Notes under the pieces: generated by a model
The model's input: only the letters and a program-made list of their open reading frames with translations
Told to the model about the DNA's origin: nothing
Databases searched by the model: none
NCBI RefSeq assembly: GCF_037042905.1
Contig: NC_087249.1
Span: 55,334,401-55,398,400, forward strand
DNA length: 64,000 nt
Direction of reading: 5' to 3'
Source: Lytechinus pictus
Lineage: Eukaryota > Echinodermata > Echinoidea > Temnopleuroida > Toxopneustidae
Made by a program: the position numbers and the translations under genes
Shown here: positions 34,838-45,783 of the stretch, one piece after another
How the letters are laid out: every line of letters starts with the position of its first letter
Position numbering within the stretch: position 1 is the stretch's first letter

Positions 34838-37048
34838 TTTTTTTTTTTTTTTCATACTTTTGCCCCAATGGGCAAGTTTATTTACAAAAAAAGAACACGT
34901 TTACAGAAGTCAAATTATAACATTATTCAAACAAATGTTTCAACATACTCCATTTCAAATCAAAAACTTTCCTTTTTCCATTCAGATCATGAATGTAACA
35001 TTCATCTAAATAATAAGTTTGTATTACCTTCTTAATCTTCTTAAAATCAGGTACAGTCTTGTTCAACCTCGAGAAATATAATTGTTGTTTTACTAAAATG
35101 ATAATACAATTCAGGGCATCATTTCGCTTTTCTTTATATCCAAACAAAATATTCTGTGGAGTAAATTTAAGAATAAACGTAGGAGATGATATCCACGTTT
35201 CTATTTTACTCCAAATATTTCTACTAAAATTACAGAAGTAAAAGAAGTGTTCAATTGTTTCCTTTACAGTATAACAAAATGTACAGCACTCAGTATTGGT
35301 GATCTTTAGTTTGAATAAAATATCATTTAAAAACACAATTCTATTGAAAACTTTGTATTGGAAATACTTTATCCGAATGTCAGTTGTAAATCTGAAAATC
35401 ATCCTATTAAATTCTGGTATTTTAGTGTGATCCAAAAGAATATTTGAATTTTTTCCCCATTTTGCTGCAATAGTTTTAGCTGAATCTTTATTTCCTATCA
35501 AAAGTTTGTAAATACTTTTACACCCCTTTTTATCACTCATTATAGGAGAGATATAAGGCATAACAAATGGTTCACATATTCTATGGTCTAGATTTTGAAA
35601 TTTTCGATTAAACACACATCTTAGAGCCTGAGAAATTGAAAAATATTCCAAAACATTGACTTTTAAGCCAAACTTAGATTCACATTCAGTTAAAGATATA
35701 ATATTTCCTTCTCGATCTATTAAATCATTAATAAATCTTATACCCTTTTCTTGCCAGTATTTAAAATAAACAGACTTCCCATCTATTTGTACTTTACTAT
35801 TTTTCCATAAAGGTTGCGCTAACCAATTGATATTTTCAGATTTTTGAAATATCGAAAATAGCATGGCAAAAAACTCTTTCCAAAATGGATTACTAATCTT
35901 TTCCGATATGTTATAAAAATATTCATCTCCATAAAACAGATGGAAAGGCTGTCCTAAAGAAAATCCTAATAGACTTTCTACGTCATCACATTTTCTCAAT
36001 AGAATTCTTCTCAACCATGTCAATTTTAATGCTTTGTTAAAACAATCTATATCTATCATTTTCAATCCCCCTTCTAAGTATGAACCAAGTATTTGTTCCC
36101 TACTAATTTTGTCTGGTTTTCCATTCCATACAAATTGAAAAAATTTAACTTTAATATTTTTCATTCGTTGAGCCGATGGACTGGGGATTGAAAGAAAAAG
36201 GTGATTGAATTGAGGCAATAAAAGGGATTTAGCTACTGTAATTCTACCCAAAGGTGTAATATTTCTCTTCGACCATGAAATCATCTGTCTTTTCAATTTA
36301 TCAAAAATCCTATTGTAATTGAAATCGGGGATCTTGTTAATATTCACATGAAAATCTGTACCAAGATAGCGAAAATAAGTATCCTTTATCAAGTTTACTT
36401 TTAATTCAATGTCTAAACTTGTCTTTTTCAGGCTACCCCAAAAAATAATTTGTGTCTTTTGTGAATTGAGTTTAAGTCCAGTAAATTGAGTAAAAAAAGA
36501 AATCATCTCCAACACTTTTTGAAAAGACTTATTTGAGCCAGAAATAAATTAAGCCGTATCATCGGCATATTGAAGTATTTTGAATTCTCTTTTGTTTACG
36601 CTGATTCCCTCAAACTGGTTTGAATTTCTTATCCACAATGCAAGAATTTCCACACACATAATGAAAAGGTAAGGAGAAATTGGATCCCCTTGTTTACAGC
36701 CCCTTTGGATATTAAATCTGTGTGACAATTGAGAATTAACAATAACGCTTGAGTAAGCATTACTGTGCAAAACATCCACCCATCTCTGAAATGACGGACC
36801 CACCCCAAAAAACGAAAGAACCTTTTGAATGAATTCATGGGAAATACTATCGAACGCCTTTTCAAAATCTAATAGCATTAAAGTACAAGGTAAATTTTGC
36901 TTTTCCGCTAAAGCAATGATATCGTATATTATTCTAATATTTTCCCCAATAAAACGACCAGGTAAAAATCCTTTCTGATCTGTGTGAATGACTACTGATA
37001 ATACCTTTCGTAACCTATTTGCAAGACATGTAGATAAAATTTTGTATA
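34838..37048 (-). pseudogene. L1/Tx1-like LINE, 3' part, truncated at the duplication junction
   Basis: On the minus strand a poly-A tail (T tract 34,838-34,852) follows the ORF2 C-terminus. The frame carries reverse-transcriptase motifs LLDFEKAFDS, GCKQGDPISPYLF and QYADDTA, then a TAA stop at 36,549-36,551 where a hydrophobic residue is usual, then about 540 more codons including a C-terminal CTFCYTVKETIEHFFYFC zinc-knuckle-like motif. The 5' part is cut at 37,048, where the ~190-bp array starts. The same TAA is present in the copy at 60,924, so it predates the duplication. Confidence 0.85.
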
Positions 37049-38226
37049 CACTGTTAAAAATTGCCGTAATTTTACGGACAAAATTTAACAGAAATCGTCC
37101 GTAAACGATAAAATACGGAATAAAATTGTAAATTTACGGATTTCTACAGAAAATCCGTAAAAATTACATAATAATCAGGTAAATGATCAAATTTACAGAC
37201 GTTTTCTGTAATTGTACAGAAGATCAATATTGAAAGGAGACGTTTACGATACATCTTGTAAATTTACTGTGAAGTAGATGTAAGTTTACGGATAAGATTT
37301 AACAGATTAATTTGTATTACGTGTAAAGTGCAATTTCTACGGAAAAATTTGTAAAATTTACTGAAAAATCAGGTTAATGATACATTTTCTGACGTTGTCC
37401 GTAATTGTAGTGAAGATCATTCTTGAAAGGAGACGTTTAGTGGTTTACTGTACAAATCTTTGTAAATTTACTAGAAAGTATAGCTGTAAGTTTATGGACA
37501 AGATTGAACAGATTAATTTGTAATACGTGTAAAGTGCTATTTCTACGGAAAATTTGTAAAAATTACATAAAAATCAGGTAAATGATCAATTTTACAAACG
37601 TTTTGATCCGTATAATTGTACAGAAGATCATTATTGAAAGGAGACGTTTACAGTACATCTTGTAAATTTACTGTAAAGTAGATGTAAGTTTACGGACAAC
37701 GTCAGAAAATTTATCATTAACCTGATTTTTCTGTAAATTTTACAAATTTCCGTAGAAATTCCACTTTACACATATTACAAATAAATCTGTTTATCTTATC
37801 CGTAAACTTGAAAGGAGATATTTAGTGGTTTACTGTACAAATCTTTGTAAATTTACTAGAAAGTAGCTGTAAATTTACGGACAAGATTTAACAGATAAAG
37901 TGCAATTTCTACGGAAACTTTGTAGAATTTACAGAAAAATCAGGTTAATGATAAATTTACTGACGTTGTCCGTAATTGTAGTGAAGATCATTATTGAAAG
38001 GAGACGTTTACGATACATCTTGTAAATTTACTGTAAAGTAGATGTAAGTTTATGGACAAGATTTAACAGATTAATTTGTAATATGTGTAAAGTGCAATTT
38101 CTTCGGAAAATTTGTAAAATTTACAGAAAAATCAGGTTATAATGGTAAATTTACTGACGTAAGGAGACGTTTACGATACATCTTTGTAAATTTACTGTAA
38201 AGTAGATGTAAGTTTACAGACACGAT
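37049..38226. repeat. ~190-bp tandem array (type 1) with an internal inversion, Unit I
   Basis: GTAAATTTACTGTAAAGTAG, GTAAAGTGCAATTTCTACGG and AAAATCAGGTTAATGAT recur in order at ~190-bp spacing. At about 37,693-37,810 one stretch is reversed (CATTAACCTGATTTTTCTG, then CCGTAGAAATTCCACTTTAC). The left end CACTGTTAAAAATTGCCG looks like a CACTA-type terminus. The array continues briefly after the MITE (38,629-38,697). Confidence 0.8.
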
Positions 38227-38230
38227 TTAA

Positions 38231-38624
38231 AGAGAAATTCCAGTATTTGCAGTAAACACTGATTTCATGAGAAAGTCTGTAAAACAAGGCTGAATTGTCA
38301 GTATATCATCGAGGATCTAGATCTGGTACAGTTACAAAAACTGAACTTTGTGAAATCTTGAAATCTACGCTGTAAAATGTTCACACTGAAGATCACCAAC
38401 ACAGATAGGCACACGTGGGACAGTGTATTATTATTGCTAAAATAAAGACCCGACGGAAGTGACCGAATCCGCGCTTATTTTGCTTATTTCTCAGCAATTA
38501 CACAATTTCTTCCAGAATCCTTTGGCACATATTTTTTATTCATACAAACAGACACTTAGGTGGTCATTATATTAGATTCTGTAAAAAGTCATTTTTAGAT
38601 CGTTACCAAAACTGGAATTTATCT
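38231..38624. mobile_element. TTAA-specific MITE, subfamily a (Unit I only)
   Basis: 394 bp starting AGAGAAATTCCAGT and ending ACTGGAATTTATCT, flanked by TTAA (38,227-38,230 and 38,625-38,628). The TTAA-inclusive ends are 17/18 identical inverted repeats. Unit II has a single uninterrupted TTAA at 49,242-49,245. TTAA duplications with AG..CT ends fit Kolobok better than piggyBac (which usually begins CCC); that choice rests on recalled family rules. Confidence 0.9.
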
Positions 38625-38697
38625 TTAACAGATTAATTCGTAATATGTGCAAAGTGCAATTTATACGGAAACTTTGTAAAATTTACAGAAAAATCAA

Positions 38698-39019
38698 GGG
38701 CCGATTGCACGAAAGGGTCTTAACAAGGACCGTCTTTCGTGTCGCCCATCTTTTATGATGCGCTATAATTATAAGGGGGGTACGTGTTTCTGAAAGTTAT
38801 GATAAACAAATAAAATTCGTAGGCTAGCTTTTAAATCAAATTTTATACAATTTTATGAGATATCACATCATTTTATAAAAAAATATCTTTGTTTATTCTA
38901 ACGGACAAATAAAATATATTTGCAGATAATTTATTTGAAATGCGTTTCACATGGCGTATCATAAAAGATGGGCGACACGAAAGACGGTCCTTGCAAAGAC
39001 CCTTTCGTGCAATCGGCCC
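38698..39019. mobile_element. MITE with ~65-bp terminal inverted repeats (Unit I only)
   Basis: The left end GGGCCGATTGCACGAAAGGG and the right end CCCTTTCGTGCAATCGGCCC are mirror images, and the match continues through CCGTCTTTCGTGTCGCCC and ATCTTTTATGAT with a few mismatches. Unit II reads straight through as AAATCAAGTTAATGATAAG (about 49,307). No clear target duplication can be recognised. Confidence 0.8.
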
Positions 39020-39224
39020 CATGTTAATGATAAGTTTTCTTTTTCGAGCATGCGCACTTGAGAAGTTTGTGAAAAGCCCGCGAAGCAAAGAGAATTTTCC
39101 TTGATGTCTTGGATGTGTCAAGTGATCTTCTTGATCAGAAATTCGTAAGTATTTTGCTTTGAATTCGTAAAAGAAATTTCTGCTGTGCTTCTCTGGAATA
39201 TATTGATACGTTTTATGCAATTAT

Positions 39225-39500
39225 ATGAAATTAATAGTGTTGGTTTTCATGATTACGAACAAGGTTTTGGCATTGACAAGTCCAGACGATGCAATGTATC
39301 GTCGCGTACGCGCTGCTACAGTCCCATTGGTGCATTTGAGTGTTGGATATTTTGACACTGTGGTTGAACGAATTGAATCGAAGCCGGTGCGAAGCCGTGG
39401 GCCAAGCTTGATTTATGAGCTTCACAAGGATATTTATATTATGATGCCATTTATATATTCATTTGTATCTTCATTTGTAAATGTCAAGATGAAAATATAA
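39225..39500 (+). CDS. Hypothetical small ORF with signal-peptide-like start (Unit I)
   Basis: A 91-codon frame beginning MKLIVLVFMITNKVLA, which looks like a cleavable signal peptide, followed by a mixed-composition tail (SPDDAMYRRVRAATVPL). The Unit II counterpart (49,517-49,777) differs by one 3-nt and one 12-nt deletion and a substitution, so the frame is kept. I recognise no family. It lies between the ~190-bp array and the TGGGTGATTTC transposon. It may be chance. Confidence 0.25.
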   Translation: MKLIVLVFMITNKVLALTSPDDAMYRRVRAATVPLVHLSVGYFDTVVERIESKPVRSRGPSLIYELHKDIYIMMPFIYSFVSSFVNVKMKI

Positions 39501-39594
39501 ACCTCAAAATATTAAATTTGTGCAATTAAACTTATTTAAAGGGGTGGATTAGATTAGATCTAAATCAAATCAATGACAATGTCAACAATGTCAA

Positions 39595-40510
39595 TGGGTG
39601 ATTTCAAGTACGGTGTTGAAATCTGGTGTTGGTGTTGTGACAACACCGTACTTGAAATCAGGCTGGTGTTGGGATTGACCTCGGAAAATATGACGTATTT
39701 CCGGCAGTTCGTGTTGAATGTCGTCTGCTGAACCAAGCACTGCGGCTGGTGACAGTGTTGACGATCTACGACTACGTGCAATTTCCCCATTCACCAACAC
39801 CAACCCCCAGGGATTGGGAAAATCATGGTTTCAAGTTCGGTGTTGGTGTTGGCAATCTCAAGCTCGTGAACAGGCGGCAAACACGATGAAACATCCCCGT
39901 AAAATTAGCTTTTACAGTTAAGATGAGCTAGTAGTAGTACTAGTAGTAGAACAAATCATTTGAGGTGTAGGGGCCCATATTGATAAAGAATAATGTTCAC
40001 TCTTTCGAATTCTTGAATTAATTAAAACATTGGTAGGATGGGGGGTTGGGTGTCCGGACACGTAACAGAAATGAAGCCTTGTTTTTATCTCAGGAATAAA
40101 CCAAAAATATAGGTTGAATAGTTTTTTTACACCATCAATATTTGTTCTTTATAATATTTTCTTATATTCTGTGCTAAAAAGAATTAAAGACATTGCTTGT
40201 AAACTTTTCAAAATTGAGAGTAAAAGTCATGTGTCCGGACACCCAACCCGTCCGGACACACAACCACTGGGTATACATGTATTCTGTACGATGAGAATTT
40301 AATGCATTTCTTTCCGATTTCATTTTCGTCGTCGAGACTTCTCGCGTGAAGTTGAGATGATTTAGCAGCGCAGCGCAGAGGCGTGACGTCATGTGCTATC
40401 GATAACGCAATTAGTATCATTCCTCTGAACCCAGTCCCAGCTCGGTGTTGGAGCTCGGTTCAGCGGCCTTTTTACGCTCTCAACACCAACACCGAACTTG
40501 AAATCACCCA
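39595..40510. mobile_element. DNA transposon with TGGGTGATTTCAAGT ends and 7-bp target duplication (Unit I)
   Basis: Starts TGGGTGATTTCAAGT, ends with its complement ACTTGAAATCACCCA apart from one base, and is flanked by ATGTCAA (39,588-39,594 and 40,511-40,517). The interior has many GTGTTGGTGTTG words in both orientations and no supported protein; the recurring frame starting MGKLHVDRQH is disrupted differently between copies. A ~240-bp insert with TCCGGACA inverted ends (about 40,034-40,277) is absent from the copies at 34.6 and 60.7 kb. Superfamily not assigned. Confidence 0.75.
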
Positions 40511-40539
40511 ATGTCAACTACAGTTAGTTAGATCTAGTA

Positions 40540-41062
40540 TACCTCGAGCGAAGTTCGTGCAGGCTCCACTCCACTTCACTACCGCTACACTACACTCCAC
40601 CTACCCAAACTTCGGGACGGTGATCTCGATCGGATATTCCGAGTAACAAAGGTGGGGTGGCCGATGGAAATGTTATTTATTGTAAAAATCATAACAAAAA
40701 ATATAAAGAGAAAGAAAAATGGCTTAATTTCTTACTCTTCACCCGTATTTCACTCCGTGTCCATCCTCTGGTTATCCTCTAAATTGTTGATTTTGAGCCA
40801 GTATCTATTTCCTCACACGTCACTATTCATGGCCGATTTAAAAACATCGCATGCGATCGGTCGCAGGTCAAACAGCATAAATATTTATATTATTATTGGA
40901 TGGTTCAGAAAATACCAAAAATATTCTACGAGTATGGGAAAATGTTTTTTTTCCTCATTTTATTTTTTTCTATATTTTTTACAATAAATAACATTTCCAT
41001 CCCACCTTTGTCACTAGCGGTAGTGAAGTGGAGTGAAGCCTGCACGAACTTCGCTCGAGGTA
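40540..41062. mobile_element. Foldback element with 9-bp target duplication (Unit I)
   Basis: Starts TACCTCGAGCGAAGTTCGTG and ends CACGAACTTCGCTCGAGGTA. Flanked by GATCTAGTA at 40,531-40,539 and 41,063-41,071. Same family as 8,926-9,604. Arms diverge in the middle. No protein. A lone arm-like piece (GCGGTAGTGAAGTGGAGTGG) follows at about 41,222. Confidence 0.85.
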
Positions 41063-41071
41063 GATCTAGTA

Positions 41072-42169
41072 ATGACTTAGTGCTGGCTAGCGACCGACGG
41101 GTTTCCATTCTCAGCCATTCACTGATAATTCAGTTAAGACAGTGTGTTCCATGTGTGTATGTGTGATGCGAAGCTACCTCAGCTCAAGCGATGTAGACGA
41201 CCTTGTTGGAGCGTACAGTGTAGCGGTAGTGAAGTGGAGTGGAGCCTGCGAACATCGCTTTAGGTAATGCGAAGCGTGCTGTACATGTGTCCTCTGGACG
41301 TGTGGGCATGTGCATGTGATTGTGAAGGGTTGAAGCCCGGGTTGAAGTTTCTTACAGCTCTGGGTTTATCTATAATTAAATGATTCTCTTTTCAAGCTTA
41401 AATTTTTATAATGATGATTGCTACATTCCAATTATTTGATTAAATTGTTTGTTTTAGAACAGGTCTTTTATTTTGTCCTCAGTCTATTTCTCCCATTACA
41501 TATCAATTAAAGAGAGTCTTCACTTGTGTTTCATTAAATTATTATACAATGTCCACTGTAATGAAAATGGAAACATGCCGGTCAAATGAAAGTGCAATAT
41601 AAGTGGAAACATGCTGGTCTATTGACTATATGTTGACCATATAGTAGAAAGCAAAATTCGTTCTCAGCTGTAATTATTCTTCTATGGGAACTTGCTTCTC
41701 ATAGATCAAATAAAATTTCCGAAGACCCCATATAATTTTGTACTATTTGGTGCATTTAAAGAGGAGAAAGAAATGCTTTCTTTTTTCAATTTGCCTAAAT
41801 TGCATTTAAAAATATACCTTTCTTTTGCTTTCGGCACAGGCCAATTTTTAGAGGCTGAAATATTAAAGAGTTGATTACTTAAATTTCGTTCTAAAATCTT
41901 TTTCATATCACTTGCAAATAGAGAAAATATAGCGCCCCCCAAAAAAAAACTTTAATTTTTAAAGGCATCTCGCACAAATGATTACAATGTTTTTGTTTTA
42001 TTTATCATTCACTATGAGATCTGTATAAAGTGATAAACCAATGAATTATTTTTATATGTATATGTTTCCAATTATTTGCCTACCGGTATTTATTAAAAAA
42101 TAATGTTTGTGTTGTTATTTGACAATTGTTTCACAGAATTACGTCGTCGGTTGACATCTACCTATACCC
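41072..42169. other. Upstream region of the HARBI1-like gene, Unit I
   Basis: AT-rich sequence shared with Unit II (51,330-52,459). TTTCACAG just before 42,137 could be a splice acceptor for a 5' exon containing the ATG at 42,170. I see no certain promoter. Confidence 0.4.
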
Positions 42170-45100
42170 ATGGATTATCTCCATCACCTTCACAACCTTG
42201 AATTGCTAAGAGAGGTATGATTGATAAATTTGGTTTACATTGTTTTAATTTGTTTAAAAGTATTATTGAAATGATTTGATGAGATAACAAAAATGAAAAC
42301 TTGAAATAACATTTTGAATGTAATTTTTGTTAATCTTGGGAAGACAATTAAGATTGCAGTTATTATGTTAGTAGATGTGTAATCAAATCTACATGCACAT
42401 GTTCACTGTTTGGAACGTTTATAAAGATCACAAAATAAAAGAATTAAAAATAATATTCAACTCTTCTGCATACATGTACAGCTACCTTTGCCAAGACCAC
42501 GTCGTGGGCTACGGGATGCTAGAAATCCATCGGAATCGTACGAGGATGGGCCATTTCAAGATCGGTATTGACTGTCAAAAGAAACCGTCATTTACATCAT
42601 CAACATGCTGGAAGCCGAATTGAAGAGGGACACACAGAGGAATGATCCACTTCCCGTTTATTTGCAGGTGTTGACGGCTCTCCGTTTTCATGCAGTGGGT
42701 GAGTAATTGAATTAAATGATTATTGAATGTTTCTGGGCACTGTTAAATCTATTTGACTGAGGTTGTTTCTATTAATTTTAGGACTCCAGACAAAGTTGAT
42801 GATGATGACAATATCTAGAAATCAGAGAGGGATCACATAAGTAAGAGTATCATTTAAGCAAACAGTCAAGTACCTATGAATTGCATGCTTAAAAATTCCA
42901 AAACTACCACAGCAGGAGTGAAGCTCTGCTGTTTCTGCTGTTAGAACTGTTATGTCAGGTTAGAGTTATAAATTCGTCATTAACCCTAAATTGGCAGATC
43001 ACCCCCACCCCCCCCCGAAACTTGGCTGTGTTGCGATGAAAAGCTTTGAAATTTGGCACATAGATAACAACTCGAGATGAACATACACACAAAAAACTAG
43101 AGCTGCAATCGTATCAGAACAATGTGCATGCATTGACGCCTGTGATTTTATGGAGGGCAAGAAACAGAAGGAGATAAAGAGAAAACTCCTGAGGATATAC
43201 ATTTTCAAAATATTAAGAGGGCGCTATTTTTATAGGCAATGGTCACTGATGCGTAAAAAAAACATTTTGCATATGAGGGATGATGCCATTAGCAAACCCT
43301 AAAAAAGTGATACCAAGATAAATGGAAACAAGGAAGTGATGGCCATTTTACTGTTTTCTAACTTTTTAATAGAGAGCACTATTTCTTAAAGGTAATGGTC
43401 ACTGATGTGCGTTAAAAAACATGGATTATGAGGGATGATGCCATAAGCATACCCTGAAAATATGAGACCGAAATAAATGAAAACTAGGAACTTATCGTCA
43501 TGGCCATTATAATATTTCTTTAGTTTGCAATAGAGGGCGCTATTTTTGAAGATAATGGTCATTGATGTGTGAAATGAAAAAAAAAACAATTGAATTTGGA
43601 CTATCATAAGTCAACCCTGAAAATATGAAACTGAAATAAATGAAAACAATTAAGTGATGGCCATTTTACTATTCAGACCAAAATGAATAAAAACAAGGAA
43701 GTTACGGCCATTTTATGATTTTCCTACTTTACATTTCAATAAATATTAATTTTTTAAATGTAGACTATTTCGGATTTGAATTAAGGGCATGAAGACGGCA
43801 TTTTCAAGGGCAAGTCATATTTTCATATGAAGAGCAATTCTTAAACAATCTACAGCAATTTGTTAGAAGTGTGTAGCATGCAGGATAAGAGAGTAAGGAT
43901 GGGATTAGGAATAGTATGCAAATGGACTAGAAATTTACAAAATGGCGCCTGGATGGTCATGCATTGCCCCTGTCCGTCCGCCCCCCCCCCCACTTGGTTT
44001 CCGCGCAATAAGTAAAAAAATATGTAATGGATAAAAAAAATTTGGTGTGTAGGTATAGGACACCAAAATACAGGCTCAGTTCGAATTCGGAGTCCGCAGG
44101 TCAAAGGTCACAGCTCATTAGATATGCGAGTTGGTTTCCACATGATTATCATAAGTTCCAAATGAACATTTAGAAATGTTTTTTTATTTGAATTATAATC
44201 ATGTGAATGATCACACATAGACATCTACTATGTATGGGAAATACCATGTATGTTGCGCGCCATGTTATATAGTGGTACACTTTGGGGGTACTGACCAATT
44301 TTTTTGAACTTTTATCAATAGATGTGCAAAAACATCAAGGTAAAAAGTCAAAAGCACGGGGCAGAAAATAACATTATTCAATAGCTGGTTTTGAAGTCAG
44401 TACTGCTGCTATATCGAATCGCGTATGATGGCGACACTGCAAGAGGCCTTCCACTTGTTAAAATGAATTGCAGAAAATTGTCTGATATTTGTAAAAGATG
44501 AATATTCTTATGAAATATGTGCTTAATTTTTTTTATCATCAGAAGTATCATCTGTATGTGTAATGAAATGTTTTAAAATTACCTCGAAACAATGACCTAT
44601 CAACCATATGGTTTGTTTGATTTTACAGGATCATTTCAAAAGATGCATGGTGATGAGGCAGCAATATCACAGTCATCAATGTGTCGAATCATCAAAGATG
44701 TGTCAGAAGCTATAGCAAGAAGGAAAAGGCAATACATGAAGTTTCCTTCGACAAGAGAAGAAGTTGAAGCAACTCAGCGACAGTTCTTCCAGTACTGCAG
44801 ATTTCCAGGAGTGATAGGTGCAATTGATGGGACACATGTCTACATCAGGAGCCCTGGTGGGGATCAGGCAATATACTTCCTCAACAGGAAGAATAGATAC
44901 TCGATCAATGTTCAGGTTAGATTAATTATACCCTTTCTTAGGCCCTTTTCACAATTAGTGCTGAGACTGCTTGCAACCTTTGTGATTGTGTGCGGCATAT
45001 ATTGTGATCAAATGATTGCAATTGCTAATACAAGCAAATGTGAAAGCCACTTAAATTACTATAACTAGAACAATGTACTATTTTGTATAAAGTTTGGCAA

Positions 45101-45575
45101 AAAAAAAGAATGTGACATTAATTTTCTTTCCTAGGATTTCCTATCACTTCAGTTTCATTTATAGTAATTATTCGATTCGTATCTGATTGGGCAATTTTTA
45201 AAATGAGTAGTTAATTCTGTAGCATATATATATATTTTTTTTTGTGCAAGTACTGAGCAATTGAAGCAGTGGAAGGGTGGGGTGATTGTTGGATAAATCA
45301 ACCTAACATGGAAAGCACACCAATAATTTTTATGTGCATGCATGTTAAAATTGCATTCCAAATATGTGATAAACTTGCAAAACTCAATTGTTGTGTGCTC
45401 CCATTGGATGTCCAAAAGAAAATTGAAAATTAAGTGCCCAGAACGATATAGAGACAGTTATGAATGTAAGATTTGATATTCCTCTTTTGTCTTCTGCTAG
45501 GTTGTTTGTGATCAGGCTGGGAAAATAACAAGCATCGTTGCCAGATGGCCTGGCAGCACACCTAACTCCGCAACC
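42170..45575 (+). pseudogene. HARBI1-like gene, Unit I copy, nonsense-mutated
   Basis: Recognised exons are 42,170-42,214 (MDYLHHLHNLELLRE), 42,482-42,698, 44,629-44,915 and 45,501-45,575, all with AG acceptors and GT donors and compatible phases. Exon 2 contains an in-frame TGA at 42,569-42,571 where Unit II has CGA (Arg), a CpG-type change, so this copy is broken after about 44 residues. Exon 3 keeps the HARBI1 helix-turn-helix-like segment SSMCRIIKDVSEAIA and GAIDGTHVYIRSPGG. The second catalytic position is Asn (PGSTPNSAT) rather than Asp. The 3' exons with the third acidic residue are not found. Confidence 0.85.
43215..43690. repeat. ~157-bp intronic tandem repeat, three copies (Unit I)
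   Basis: AGAGGGCGCTATTT-like starts lie at about 43,217, 43,371 and 43,532, followed by GGTAATGGTCACTGATG and GAGGGATGATGCCAT. Unit II has a fourth copy. It lies in the third intron of the HARBI1-like gene. Confidence 0.8.
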
Positions 45576-45783
45576 GTAAGTCACTTTTCAACCAAACTTG
45601 GATGGTAGATGTACTTAGGCGACATGCATATTATGCTGCAGTCGGAGGTCACATGGTAAGGTCAAAGTGTTCAAAGTTTTTGTAGAAATGTACCAAACCC
45701 GACGGTGCTCTCACTCCATGATGTGTCACTGCATCGTAGCAATCCAGTCGGATTTGAAATGGTCTACACATGTTGAATATATG

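Larger units (their letters stand above)
30588..37048. repeat. Duplicated block, copy A
   Basis: This block matches 44,461-48,050 and 55,238 to about 63,150: HARBI1-like exons 3 and 4, the CR1-like LINE tail, a ~190-bp repeat array, the GTGTTGGTGTTG repeat and the L1/Tx1-like LINE in the same order. It lacks the TTAA-MITE found at 46,238 and 57,008 and the ~420-bp LINE tail found at 46,989 and 57,760. It ends abruptly inside the LINE at 37,048, where Unit I begins. Confidence 0.9.
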
